Assembly (NCBI RefSeq): GCF_900187945.1
Contig: NZ_FYEH01000004.1
Location: 278,043 to 342,042, forward strand
Direction of reading: 5' to 3'
DNA length: 64,000 bases
DNA from: Arboricoccus pini
GTDB lineage: Bacteria > Pseudomonadota > Alphaproteobacteria > Geminicoccales > Geminicoccaceae
Both the position numbers and the translations under genes were made by a program. Under the pieces are notes generated by a model. The model ran no database searches, was not told the origin of the DNA, and was given only the letters and a program-made list of their open reading frames with translations. Of the stretch, positions 43,903 through 52,408 are shown piece by piece. Position 1 is the first letter of the stretch; every line of letters starts with the position of its first letter.

Positions 43903-44655
43903 CTAACTGTCAGTCTCGCCGTGGTCAAGCCGCCTCGCCCGTGTCACGCTCATCCGATAGGCGAAGCGGTCGGCCGGATGCAGGCTGTCTGTTACTTCGA
44001 ACAATCGTCCGTCGGTCGCGTAATACCGACGCAGAATCCGCAGTGCCGGGCCGCCGGCTTCCGCCTCGAGCAGCGAGACGGCCTCGCGCGGTACAAGAAC
44101 GGCTTGCAGCTGCTGATCGATCGATTCGGTGACGATCTCATGGTCGCGCTCGATCATGTCGCACACGGCCAGTGTCTCGTTTGCCAGCCGCTGGCGCACA
44201 TCTGCCAGCTCGGGAAGAACGTAGGTGTCGGTTAGGCATATCGGCCGCTCGCGCGTCCCCGGCACGCTGCGCGTCGCCCTGATCCGCAACCAGCGCGACC
44301 CCGGCGCGATGCCAAGCCTGTCCGCCAATTCAATATCGGCGATGATCGTCTTGACCGAATGGACGATGCGGCGCGTGTCGCGAGCGTATTGGATCAGTTC
44401 CTCGATCGTTCCGATGGTCTGGCCAAATCCTGGGTGATCGCCAGGCTTCAACACCGTCGTTCCGGCACCGCGTCGTCGCTGCACGAGGCCGCGGTGCTCC
44501 AGGATGTCCAAAGCCGCGCGCACGGTCGCCCGGGAGACGCCGAACCGGCTTGCCAGATCGACTTCGCTCGGCAGCATACTCCCCGCCGGATAGCGGTCGC
44601 CGGCGATTGCCGCCGAAAGTTCGCGGGCCAGGAGTTGGTAGCGGGGCTCGGACAT
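43903..44655 (-). CDS. GntR-family (HutC/UTRA) transcriptional regulator
   Basis: The 250-residue regulator has an N-terminal winged helix (YQLLARELSAAIAGDRYPAG, LPSEVDLASRFGVSRATVR, ALDILEHRGLVQRRRG). A UTRA ligand domain follows (about 90-245, RWLRIRATRSVPGTRERPIC, LRILRRYYATDGRLFEV). The ATG at 44655 is chosen over a start at 44727 because the HTH begins at once. It diverges from tarD across 86 bases with two operator-like repeats and is probably a tartrate-responsive repressor. Confidence 0.9.
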   Translation of the reverse strand: MSEPRYQLLARELSAAIAGDRYPAGSMLPSEVDLASRFGVSRATVRAALDILEHRGLVQRRRGAGTTVLKPGDHPGFGQTIGTIEELIQYARDTRRIVHSVKTIIADIELADRLGIAPGSRWLRIRATRSVPGTRERPICLTDTYVLPELADVRQRLANETLAVCDMIERDHEIVTESIDQQLQAVLVPREAVSLLEAEAGGPALRILRRYYATDGRLFEVTDSLHPADRFAYRMSVTRARRLDHGETDS

Positions 44656-44679
44656 GCTTGACGGGACCGTTGGCGAAAG

Positions 44680-44710
44680 GTACGGACTTTTCGAAGAGAT
44701 ACGGACTTTT
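44680..44710. promoter_or_regulatory. direct repeats in the gntR/tarD promoter
   Basis: TACGGACTTTT occurs twice, at 44681-44691 and 44700-44710, 19 bases apart (near two helical turns). The core GTACGGAC recurs inverted before dctA. These are candidate GntR sites controlling both divergent genes. Confidence 0.65.
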
Positions 44711-44741
44711 GGCCGTAAAACAGACAATCAGGTAGGTTCGA

Positions 44742-45902
44742 ATGCGTCTGAAGCGTGTCCTGGTCAAGGACGTAGGCGTCACCTCGCCCGGCGCCAACGC
44801 CGTCGTTGATTTCGCGGGCCTCGACACGACGCTCGTCGCGATCGAGACGGATCTTATCCGCGACGGGCGGCCGGTCGTCGGTTACGGTTTTGGCTCGCTT
44901 GGGCGGTATGGCGTGGCCGGACTGGCTGGTCGGTTCGTGCGGCGGCTGCGGGAGGCGCCTGCCAACGAACTGCTGGACGAGGCAGGTGATCTGGACCCGG
45001 ATCGCTGCTGGCGAATCATGATGCGCAACGAGAAGCCTGGGGGCCACGGCGAGCGCGCCGTGGTACTGGGCGCTATCGACATGGCGCTTTGGGATGCGCT
45101 CGCAAAGAGCCGCAGCGTACCGCTTTGGCGATTACTCGCCGATCGCTATCGCGGAGGCGAGGCCGACCGTTACGTCGCCGTCTACGCAGCAGGTGGTTAC
45201 TACGCTCCGGGCAAGCGCGAGGATGCGCTTGGCGAAGAGCTGCAAACCTATCTCGACCTCGGCTATCGGGAGGTCAAGATCAAGATCGGCGGCGCCTCGC
45301 TGGATGAAGATCGGCGTCGTATCGAATACGCCATCAAGCTCCTGGGTGACGGCTCGAGATTGGCCGTCGACGCGAACGGCCGGTTCGATCTCACGACTGC
45401 GCTACGCTACGGCGAGGCGCTCGCTCCCTATGGCCTGCGGTGGTTCGAAGAGGCTGGCGATCCGCTCGACTACCGCTTGCAGGCGGTCCTCGCCGAGGCA
45501 TACCCGCTCCCGCTGGCAACGGGCGAGAACATCTTCTCCTCCCAGGACGCCCGCAACCTCCTGCGCTACGGCGGAATGCGACCGGACCGCGACATCCTGC
45601 AGTTCGACTGCGGGTTGTCCTATGGGCTGCCGGACTACATCCGAACGCTGACCGCGATGCGTGAGCTTGGCTGGTCGTGGCGTCGGATTCATCCCCATGG
45701 AGGCCACCAGATGTCCTTACATCTGGCGGCCGGACTAGGTCTGGGTGGCAACGAGTCCTATCCGGGCGTGTTTCAACCGTTCGGCGGCTTTGCTGATGGC
45801 ACGCTGGTCGAGGACGGCAGGGTCACGCTGCCCGACGTTCCTGGTGTCGGCCTGGAGTGCAAGAGCGCGTTGCGTCCCATCCTGCAAGATATCATCGCGT
45901 AA
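44742..45902 (+). CDS. tarD: D-tartrate dehydratase (enolase superfamily)
   Basis: The 386-residue protein matches Bradyrhizobium TarD along its length as I remember it: NEKPGGHGERAVVLGAIDMA, VAVYAAGGYYAPGK and LLRYGGMRPDRDILQFDC. Catalytic residues are visible: the KxK pair K179/K181 (VKIKIGG), metal ligands D210 (VDANGRF), E236 (WFEEAGDPLD) and E262 (ATGENIFS), and the His pair in HPHGGHQMS (H319, H322). It dehydrates D-tartrate to oxaloacetate in the cytoplasm. It stands divergent from gntR, with dctA beyond, forming an uptake-and-catabolism locus. Confidence 0.92.
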   Translation: MRLKRVLVKDVGVTSPGANAVVDFAGLDTTLVAIETDLIRDGRPVVGYGFGSLGRYGVAGLAGRFVRRLREAPANELLDEAGDLDPDRCWRIMMRNEKPGGHGERAVVLGAIDMALWDALAKSRSVPLWRLLADRYRGGEADRYVAVYAAGGYYAPGKREDALGEELQTYLDLGYREVKIKIGGASLDEDRRRIEYAIKLLGDGSRLAVDANGRFDLTTALRYGEALAPYGLRWFEEAGDPLDYRLQAVLAEAYPLPLATGENIFSSQDARNLLRYGGMRPDRDILQFDCGLSYGLPDYIRTLTAMRELGWSWRRIHPHGGHQMSLHLAAGLGLGGNESYPGVFQPFGGFADGTLVEDGRVTLPDVPGVGLECKSALRPILQDIIA

Positions 45903-45987
45903 GTCGGTTCGCCTCGGCGATGGGGCCACGTCCACCTGAGAGCGCCTGGGATCATCGACAGGCCGGATCTTTGCTTGCCGGTCTGGG

Positions 45988-46320
45988 GATATCCGCACGC
46001 GCTCTGAACGCGTGTATCATTCCAACGCAGCACGCGCCCATCCTTTGACCGAAGTTGGAGCTGCGCGACGGGCTCGCCCATGGCTGTATCCACAAGCAGC
46101 GAGTGACATTCGCCTTGCCGGTAGAGATGGTCTTCACCCCACTGGCGGAGAGCGACGAGAACAAGGAATAGACTGCGGCCTTGCTCCGTTAGGACATAAT
46201 CCCGGTAGGCGCTTCCGTCCGACGCCGGCTCCATGCTCAGCACACCGCGCTCGACAAGGTCTCGCAATTTCGTTCGAACGGAAGAAGGCGATTTCGGCGG
46301 CCGACGTGAAGGGGCTAAGG
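45988..46320 (-). pseudogene. decayed HxlR-family regulator
   Basis: In one frame the stretch SPSSVRTKLRDLVERGVLS, then DYVLTEQGRSLFLVLVALRQWG and VDTAMGEPVAQLQLRSKDGR, matches the C-terminal two thirds of HxlR winged-helix regulators. No start codon or HxlR N-terminus lies in that frame. A fitting N-terminal piece may sit in a neighbouring frame, implying frameshifts. The open frame then runs on into the antisense of tarD, so the original C-terminus is also lost. Confidence 0.55.
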
Positions 46321-46345
46321 TTGGCGACCGTCTTGTGACGGGGCT

Positions 46346-46785
46346 CGCTCGGCACGAGTAGCTCAGACCGCCAGAAATCTGTCGAGCAGTTTGGACAAAC
46401 GGTGATAGATCGAGCTTTTTCGCGAAACGCTGGAAAGCGCATTCTCGCGAGGTTTCTCCGTCGCAGTAGCTGGCGTCCTCAGTCTTGCAGCGGCGATTGT
46501 GCTTGCTGCCACTGACTTAGGGAAAGCGCGACTTGGTGGGGCGTCGTGGCATCCCATGATGCGTTACGCCTCGACCTCGGGCGCGGCAGGTCCCTACTCC
46601 AAAGTCTTGCCACAATATCCACTATGGATTAGCGGCAGCGTGGAAACGTAGCTTTCGTCAGACCGCTAGAGAATTGAGACGATGGGGATCGACAATTGGC
46701 CGAGCCCCAAACGGTGAAGATTGGCACTATGCCTGCGTCCCAGCCACCTAAGGCGCGGGATCGTCCTCAGTCCTGCATTCAGTGC
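46346..46785. other. intergenic, no recognisable gene
   Basis: No frame with a domain, signal peptide or RNA motif was recognised between the HxlR remnant and the araC-type gene. Confidence 0.5.
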
Positions 46786-47697
46786 TCAGATCGCGTGTTG
46801 CCGCTGATATTGTCTCGGCGAGCAGGCCATGGTTCGTTTAAAGGCCATGCTAAAGGCGCTTTCGGATTCATATCCGAGGGAAAAGGCGATAGACGCGACA
46901 TTCTCTCGGGAGTTGCGAAGCCGATCGCCCGCGATGAGCATCCGCCATCGGGTGAGATAATCCATCGCTGTGGTTCCGACGCGCTGTTTGAACTTCTGCG
47001 CGAATGTGGTGCGGGACATGCCGGCCAACCGCCCCAATTCTTCTAACGTCCAGCGATGGGCCGGATCAGCGTGCATGGCGCGCACTGCGTCGCCGATCTG
47101 GTGGTCGGACAGGGCAAAGAACCATCCGACGCCGCCATCGGCCGATGACGTGAGATAAAGCCTTAGCGCCTGCACCAGCATGATATGGGCAAGATGCTCC
47201 ACGATGAGAACGCCGCCCAGTTCTCCCTTGCCCAGCTCCGAGGCAAACTCATTCAGCGACCAGCGTAAGACCGATGCATGGCTGGAGGACTCCCGCACAT
47301 GGACGATCGGCGGCAACGCCCCGAACAGCATGTCCACGTGATCCCCGGCGAAAGCGAAGCGTCCTCCGACGAGGAAGAAGTCCCCGCCGTCGTTGCACGT
47401 CGCTACTCCATCCTGGGCCGCGTCATAGATCCGGTGGGAGTCGACGGGTTCGAGCGTGAGATCGGTGGTGAGTATAAAGGGTCGGCCACGCGTCAGGAGA
47501 AAGCAATCTCCTTCCTCAAGCCGCTGTGCCTCGGGAACGCCCTCGACGGACACCCAGCAGGCGCCGCGCATAACCGCGTTAAATTTGATCCCCTCATGCG
47601 CCGGAAAGACGAGCGACCAGTCACCCCCAGCGTTAAGACCAGCGGAGATGTAGCTGCGTGGCTTCAACAGCGAGAGCACGTCGGAAAGAGGGTCCAC
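46786..47697 (-). CDS. AraC-family regulator with cupin_6 domain
   Basis: The roughly 303-residue regulator has an N-terminal cupin-type sensor starting at DPLSDVLSLLKPRSY (about 2-200) and a C-terminal double HTH (LEELGRLAGMSRTTFAQKFK, MLIAGDRLRNSRENVASI, AFSLGYESESAFSMAFKR). The GTG at 47697 gives the usual N-terminus; the frame is open to a GTG at 47712. It diverges from an SDR gene, which it probably activates. Confidence 0.9.
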   Translation of the reverse strand: MDPLSDVLSLLKPRSYISAGLNAGGDWSLVFPAHEGIKFNAVMRGACWVSVEGVPEAQRLEEGDCFLLTRGRPFILTTDLTLEPVDSHRIYDAAQDGVATCNDGGDFFLVGGRFAFAGDHVDMLFGALPPIVHVRESSSHASVLRWSLNEFASELGKGELGGVLIVEHLAHIMLVQALRLYLTSSADGGVGWFFALSDHQIGDAVRAMHADPAHRWTLEELGRLAGMSRTTFAQKFKQRVGTTAMDYLTRWRMLIAGDRLRNSRENVASIAFSLGYESESAFSMAFKRTMACSPRQYQRQHAI

Positions 47698-47743
47698 GAC
47701 GACATTCCGCACGATCTAATAAGAATAACGAACTTTATAGCGT

Positions 47744-47757
47744 GTATCGTGCGATAC
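47744..47757. promoter_or_regulatory. inverted repeat between araC-type and SDR genes
   Basis: GTATCG-TG-CGATAC is a 6-2-6 inverted repeat in the middle of the 115-base divergent promoter, within an AT-richer stretch. It is a candidate operator. Confidence 0.4.
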
Positions 47758-47812
47758 CCAAAGGTATATTTATCTCTCTGCAGGCCATTCGCCACCGTTC
47801 GAGAGGTTCAAA

Positions 47813-48778
47813 ATGCCCGACAAACAATCTCCCCTCCTCTCTGGCTTCGGAGCGAGCACAACGGCCAAGGAGGTTCTGGCAGGTCACGATCTGAGCGGGA
47901 AGATTGCTATCGTCACGGGAGGTCATTCCGGTCTCGGCCTGGAGACGACGCGCGCACTAGCTCATGCTGGTGCATCTGTCGTCGTTGCAACCCGCCGGCC
48001 GTCTGCTGCACAAGCGGCGTTGCACGGTGTGGCGCATGTTGAGGTCGAAAAGCTCGACCTTGGGAGTCTTGACAGCGTACGGGCATTTGCCGAGCGCTTC
48101 GTGGCAACTGGCAGTCATGCCGACATAGTCATCAATAACGCCGGCATCATGGCCTGCCCGGAGACAAGGGTGGGGCCAGGATGGGAAGCGCAATTCGCGA
48201 CCAATCATCTAGGCCATTACGCCCTCATCAACCTGCTTTGGCCAGCACTCCTCGGAGGGGCGCGCATCGTCGCCGTCTCGTCGGCCGGGCATCATGCTTC
48301 GGGCATTCGCTGGGACGATGTTCAATTCGTGCGCAGCTACGACAAGTGGCTGGCCTACGGACAATCAAAGACAGCCAATGCTCTGTTTGCCACGCAGCTT
48401 GATGCACTCGGGCGCGATGCCGGCGTGCGAGCATTCTCTTTGCATCCGGGCAAGATCTTCACGCCTCTCCAGCGGCATCTGGCAAAGGAGGAGATGATTG
48501 CCGCGGGTTGGCTGGACGCTCATGGCAATCCTGCAGACCCGACTTTCAAAACGACGCAGCAAGGCGCCGCCACGCAGGTTTGGGCTGCAACCTCTCCGCA
48601 GTTGGACGGGATGGGCGGCCTTTACTGCGAGGATTGCGATATCGCCCGGCTCGACACCGAACCGGAACCTTCCTTCGTCGGCGTGCGGAGCTACGCTGTT
48701 GATCCTGAGCAAGCCATTCGACTGTGGCGATTGTCCGCGGAACTGACCGGCATTGATGCGCTGGCTGCAACGGTCTGA
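47813..48778 (+). CDS. short-chain dehydrogenase/reductase
   Basis: The 321-residue SDR has the cofactor loop TGGHSGLGLET (about 36-46), NNAGIM, catalytic Ser in VSSAGHHASG and YGQSK (Tyr-x3-Lys). It resembles the retinol-dehydrogenase/WWOX-like group (FATNHLGHYALINLLWPAL). R residues after the second strand (VVVATRRPSAA) suggest NADP(H). The substrate is unknown. It is regulated most likely by the divergent AraC-type protein. Confidence 0.9.
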   Translation: MPDKQSPLLSGFGASTTAKEVLAGHDLSGKIAIVTGGHSGLGLETTRALAHAGASVVVATRRPSAAQAALHGVAHVEVEKLDLGSLDSVRAFAERFVATGSHADIVINNAGIMACPETRVGPGWEAQFATNHLGHYALINLLWPALLGGARIVAVSSAGHHASGIRWDDVQFVRSYDKWLAYGQSKTANALFATQLDALGRDAGVRAFSLHPGKIFTPLQRHLAKEEMIAAGWLDAHGNPADPTFKTTQQGAATQVWAATSPQLDGMGGLYCEDCDIARLDTEPEPSFVGVRSYAVDPEQAIRLWRLSAELTGIDALAATV

Positions 48779-49863
48779 GCGGGCCGGCAACGCCTTGCAA
48801 GCTCACCACTTGGCAGTTGGTTCAATCTGCTGATGACGAGGTGCTGTGAGAGGTTTGCTGTCCAAGACGATGCTGCTCGCCGATGACGGAAATCGGCCAG
48901 CCATCGCCGGATGCTGTAATTCTCGCTGGCGCAATTGGTCGGCGCGACACTCCGCGGGCTTCGAGACTCGGTGCATGTGGTTGAAGGCGGGCTTGAGCCA
49001 ACGGGTGCGGTGAAGCAGGTACCATTTTGCATCTGACCGGCCGCCACGATCCGTTTGCGCTCCGATCGTAGCGCCTAGCTTGGCATGATCGCGCGCCATG
49101 AGCGACCATGTTGCCCGTCATCGAGTTCTATATCGGCAGTCAGCTACCCCTCCATCGCACAAACGATCGCGCAGTTCGAGCCGCCGCCGGTGCAACAAAC
49201 GCGCTGCCCGGGCAAGCGATGACATGATGCAGACGCCTGCCAGGCAGACTCCTGATCGATAGAGATAGGCAGGCAAGTCGTCCACTCATCAAAATGATAT
49301 GGCGCCTCGAGCAAAGCCGATTTCAGCCAAATTGATGCGGCTTAGATCTCCATTCCCGATAAGCCTCAATCCAAGTCCACCACCAATCCAGGCACTCTGA
49401 CCCCTCACCCATCTCATCCACCTATCGGCTGATCGGAATCTTTATGCTGACGTTGGAGGTGTCGGTAGGCGAAAAGACGTGTCGTGGTGGTCGATCGTGC
49501 CCACACGGCCAAGCCATCCGGGGCCACGAGAGAATTAAATCTTTCAAAATGAAAGAAACGCTCTCGACGAGGCCTCAAGCCGCAGAGCGACATCTAGTCG
49601 CCCCGGTGACATAAAATTAGTCTGCAGTAAATCATCGAAAGTTACACATGGAGTAGCCCTGAGAGTGGCCGCCTGTCGACACGCCGGAGAAGTTCTCATC
49701 CTCTTCAGACTGGACCGCCGACCTCGCAAAGCAGCGGCGCGGCCTTAAAACCCTCTTTCGAGCTAACACAGGATTTTGTCGCGTCTGGCGACCGGCTCAC
49801 CTGCGCCCGGGTCGTTCCGCCCTTTGTCGTGCGCATTTTATTCGTGCCTTTGATTGGAGCATC
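48779..49863. other. long intergenic region before the gad operon
   Basis: About 1.1 kb without a supportable gene. Frames near 48800-49120 on the minus strand are short, mutually overlapping and without a clear family; I could not confirm transposase origin. A 7-3-7 inverted repeat TCTTTCA-AAA-TGAAAGA is at 49540-49556, about 310 bases before the dehydrogenase operon. Confidence 0.45.
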
Positions 49864-50598
49864 ATGAAACGAAGAGAAGCTCTGCTCTCTCTTGGGGCAG
49901 CTGTAGCCGCCGCGCCCGCGGTGTCTGCCGACACGGCCAGGGCCGAGGTGGTTCGAAATTATCCTCAGGACATGGCGCTCGACCGGGCATTCCAACCTCC
50001 ATCCGTGCGCGTCGGCGGCCCGCTCACCGTTTTGACGGACGATAGCGAGCGGCGAACGATCGGCGCGATTTTTGACCGGCTTATTCCAGCCGACGAATTC
50101 GGTCCGTCAGCGACCGAGGCAGGGTGCATCGAATTCCTCGATGCACAGCTTGCCGGCCCATTCGGTCAGGGGGCCGCGCTCTATCGCGAGGGCCCCAGAG
50201 CACCGGATGAGGACAAGATGGTGCAAAAGGCGCAGTTCATCGCCACACCACGCGAACGTTACGCCACAGGCCTGAAGGCGCTCGACGCTTGGGCGACAAA
50301 CAAGCACGGCGCCCCGTTTGCTGATCTCGAAGCAGCACGGCAAGATGAAATACTGGCCGGGATGGAAAACGGCGACATAGAGCTCGCTCCCGAGGTCAAC
50401 ACCAAGGCCTTCTTCGAGTTGATGCTGCAGAATGTGCGCGAAGGCTATTTCAGCGACCCGATCTACGGCGGCAACAAGAACATGGCCGGCTGGAAAATGA
50501 TCGGCTTTCCTGGCGCTCGCTACGACTACCGCCTCTATGCCGACCGTACGGGCCAAAAGCTCGACCTAGAGCCCGTCAACCTGATCCCGAAAGACTAG
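49864..50598 (+). CDS. gluconate 2-dehydrogenase subunit 3 (gamma) family protein
   Basis: The 244-residue protein has a Tat-like signal (MKRREALLSLGAAVAAAPAVS). The Gluconate_2-dh3 domain follows: RRTIGAIFDRLIPADEFGPSA, GCIEFLDAQLAGPFGQG and FFELMLQNVREGYFSDPIY then GGNKNMAGWKMIGFPGA. Subunit 3 is needed for folding and Tat co-export of the large subunit. It is first in an operon with the GMC subunit 30 bases on. TTGGAG precedes the ATG. Confidence 0.92.
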   Translation: MKRREALLSLGAAVAAAPAVSADTARAEVVRNYPQDMALDRAFQPPSVRVGGPLTVLTDDSERRTIGAIFDRLIPADEFGPSATEAGCIEFLDAQLAGPFGQGAALYREGPRAPDEDKMVQKAQFIATPRERYATGLKALDAWATNKHGAPFADLEAARQDEILAGMENGDIELAPEVNTKAFFELMLQNVREGYFSDPIYGGNKNMAGWKMIGFPGARYDYRLYADRTGQKLDLEPVNLIPKD

Positions 50599-50628
50599 GC
50601 GGTTCCGCCAGCCGGAAAGATAGATATC

Positions 50629-52404
50629 ATGGAACGAAAGCGCCCCAAGACAGATGTGGTCGTGGTCGGGCTCGGTTGGTCCGGTTCGCTGATGGCAGAG
50701 GAATTGACTAGGGCTGGACTGAACGTCGTCGCGATTGATCGCGGCGGCTGGATCGACACCTCGACGCACACCCCGCCGGCAGTAGATCCCGATGAGCTTC
50801 GCTGGGCGATCCGCAAGGAGCTGTTCTCGCCGCCCCGCGACAATACTGTCACCTTTCGCAACAGGGCCGAGCAGACAGCTGTGCCATTGCGCGATTTCGG
50901 CATCTTCGAACTCGGCGGCGGGGTCGGCGGTGCGGGATTTCACTGGGCCGGCATGGGCTGGCGATTCTCTCCTTGGGCCTTTGAAATTCGTTCAAAGACA
51001 ATCGAGCGATACGGCCGGGCAAAGGCCCAAGACGACGAGATGCAGCTGCAAGACTGGGGAATTACCTACGCCGAGCTTGAGCCCTTTTACGATCGTTGGG
51101 AGCGAATCGCGGGCATTTCTGGCCAAGCAGGCAATATTCAGGGCCAGATCCAGCCCGGTGGCAACCCGTTCGAGGGGCCTCGAACCCGAGATTATCCAAC
51201 GCCAAAACTCAAAACGTTGCGGATGATGGAGATCTTTAATAATGCCACTGAAAAGATGGGCCTGCATCCTTTCACCATACCCTGTGCCAATCTTTCACAG
51301 CCTTACGTAAATCCCCTCGGCGTGACGATGGGAGCCTGCAGTTATTGCGGCTTCTGCCTAGGTTTTGGTTGCGGCAATTTTTCCAAGTCGTCGCCCCAGG
51401 CCTGCATCTTTCCTGCCTTGATGCGACGCTCCAATTTCAGCGTAATCACGAAATCATGCGTCACCAAGGTCAATAAAGCCGCCGATGGCAAGACCGTGAC
51501 CGGCGTTACCTTCGTCAATGAACACGGCGATACCATCGAGCAGCCAGCCGATATTGTTTGTCTTACGGCGTTCCAGGTCGACAATACCCGCATCCTTCTG
51601 AACTCGCAGATCAGCGAGGTTTATAACGCGCGAACCGGCACTGGTACGGTGGGCCGCAATTTCACCTTTCAGACCGTGTCCGGCACTGACCTCTGGTTCG
51701 AAGCGGAGACGATCAATCCGTTCATCGGTGCCGGAGCACTAGGCTCGCAGATCGACGACTACAACAGCGATAATTTCGACCACAGCAACCTCGGTTTCAT
51801 CGGCGGTGCCGGGATGCTCACCTTGTCACGCGACGGGATGCCCATCGCCAAGGCAAGCGCGCTGCCGCCAGGCACGCCACGCTGGGGTTCGGGCTTCAAG
51901 AAAGGTTATGCCAAGTATTATCAAAATTACGGCGTGATCTTCAATCAGGGATGCTCGATGCCGGTCAAGGCCGCCACCCTGGATCTCGATCCGACTTATC
52001 GTGACAAGTACGGCGTCCCCCTTTTGCGGGTCACTTACGATTACGCACAAAGTGACCGGAACATGGCCAAATTCACCATGGATCGGGCGGTCGAGATCGC
52101 CCGCGAAATGGGTGCCTCCCATGTTTCGCCTTTCAATTTCGGCGATAAGCCTTTCACGGCCGGCATCGTCGCATCCGACCATGTGATCGGCGGCACGCCG
52201 ATGGGAAGCGATCCGACGACCTCAACGGTCAACCCGCTCCTGCAGAGTTGGGATGCGCATAACCTCTTCGTTGTCGGGGCCTCGGTCTTCCCGATGAATG
52301 ATGGCTACAACCCGACCGGCACGGTGGGGGCGCTGGCCATCCGCACTGCGCGGGCCATCCACGAGACCTATGTCAAACATCCCGGCTCGTTGGTGGAGGG
52401 CTAA
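50629..52404 (+). CDS. GMC-type membrane-bound dehydrogenase, FAD subunit (gluconate 2-dehydrogenase type)
   Basis: The 591-residue flavoprotein has an N-terminal FAD loop VVVGLGWSGSLMAEEL (about 11-26), a Cys-rich segment GACSYCGFCLGFGCGN (a possible 3Fe-4S or Cys cluster, as in this group) and C-terminal VIGGTPMGSDPTTSTVNPLL and MNDGYNPTGTVGALAIRTA. It oxidises a sugar acid or polyol in the periplasm. It has no own signal and probably hitchhikes on the Tat signal of subunit 3. The substrate could be gluconate, 2-ketogluconate or another polyol. Confidence 0.92.
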   Translation: MERKRPKTDVVVVGLGWSGSLMAEELTRAGLNVVAIDRGGWIDTSTHTPPAVDPDELRWAIRKELFSPPRDNTVTFRNRAEQTAVPLRDFGIFELGGGVGGAGFHWAGMGWRFSPWAFEIRSKTIERYGRAKAQDDEMQLQDWGITYAELEPFYDRWERIAGISGQAGNIQGQIQPGGNPFEGPRTRDYPTPKLKTLRMMEIFNNATEKMGLHPFTIPCANLSQPYVNPLGVTMGACSYCGFCLGFGCGNFSKSSPQACIFPALMRRSNFSVITKSCVTKVNKAADGKTVTGVTFVNEHGDTIEQPADIVCLTAFQVDNTRILLNSQISEVYNARTGTGTVGRNFTFQTVSGTDLWFEAETINPFIGAGALGSQIDDYNSDNFDHSNLGFIGGAGMLTLSRDGMPIAKASALPPGTPRWGSGFKKGYAKYYQNYGVIFNQGCSMPVKAATLDLDPTYRDKYGVPLLRVTYDYAQSDRNMAKFTMDRAVEIAREMGASHVSPFNFGDKPFTAGIVASDHVIGGTPMGSDPTTSTVNPLLQSWDAHNLFVVGASVFPMNDGYNPTGTVGALAIRTARAIHETYVKHPGSLVEG

Positions 52405-52408
52405 GTCC

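Noticed and set aside
48803..49121. Possible insertion-sequence remnant upstream of the gad operon
   Set aside because: No transposase motif could be identified in any frame and no terminal inverted repeats were found.
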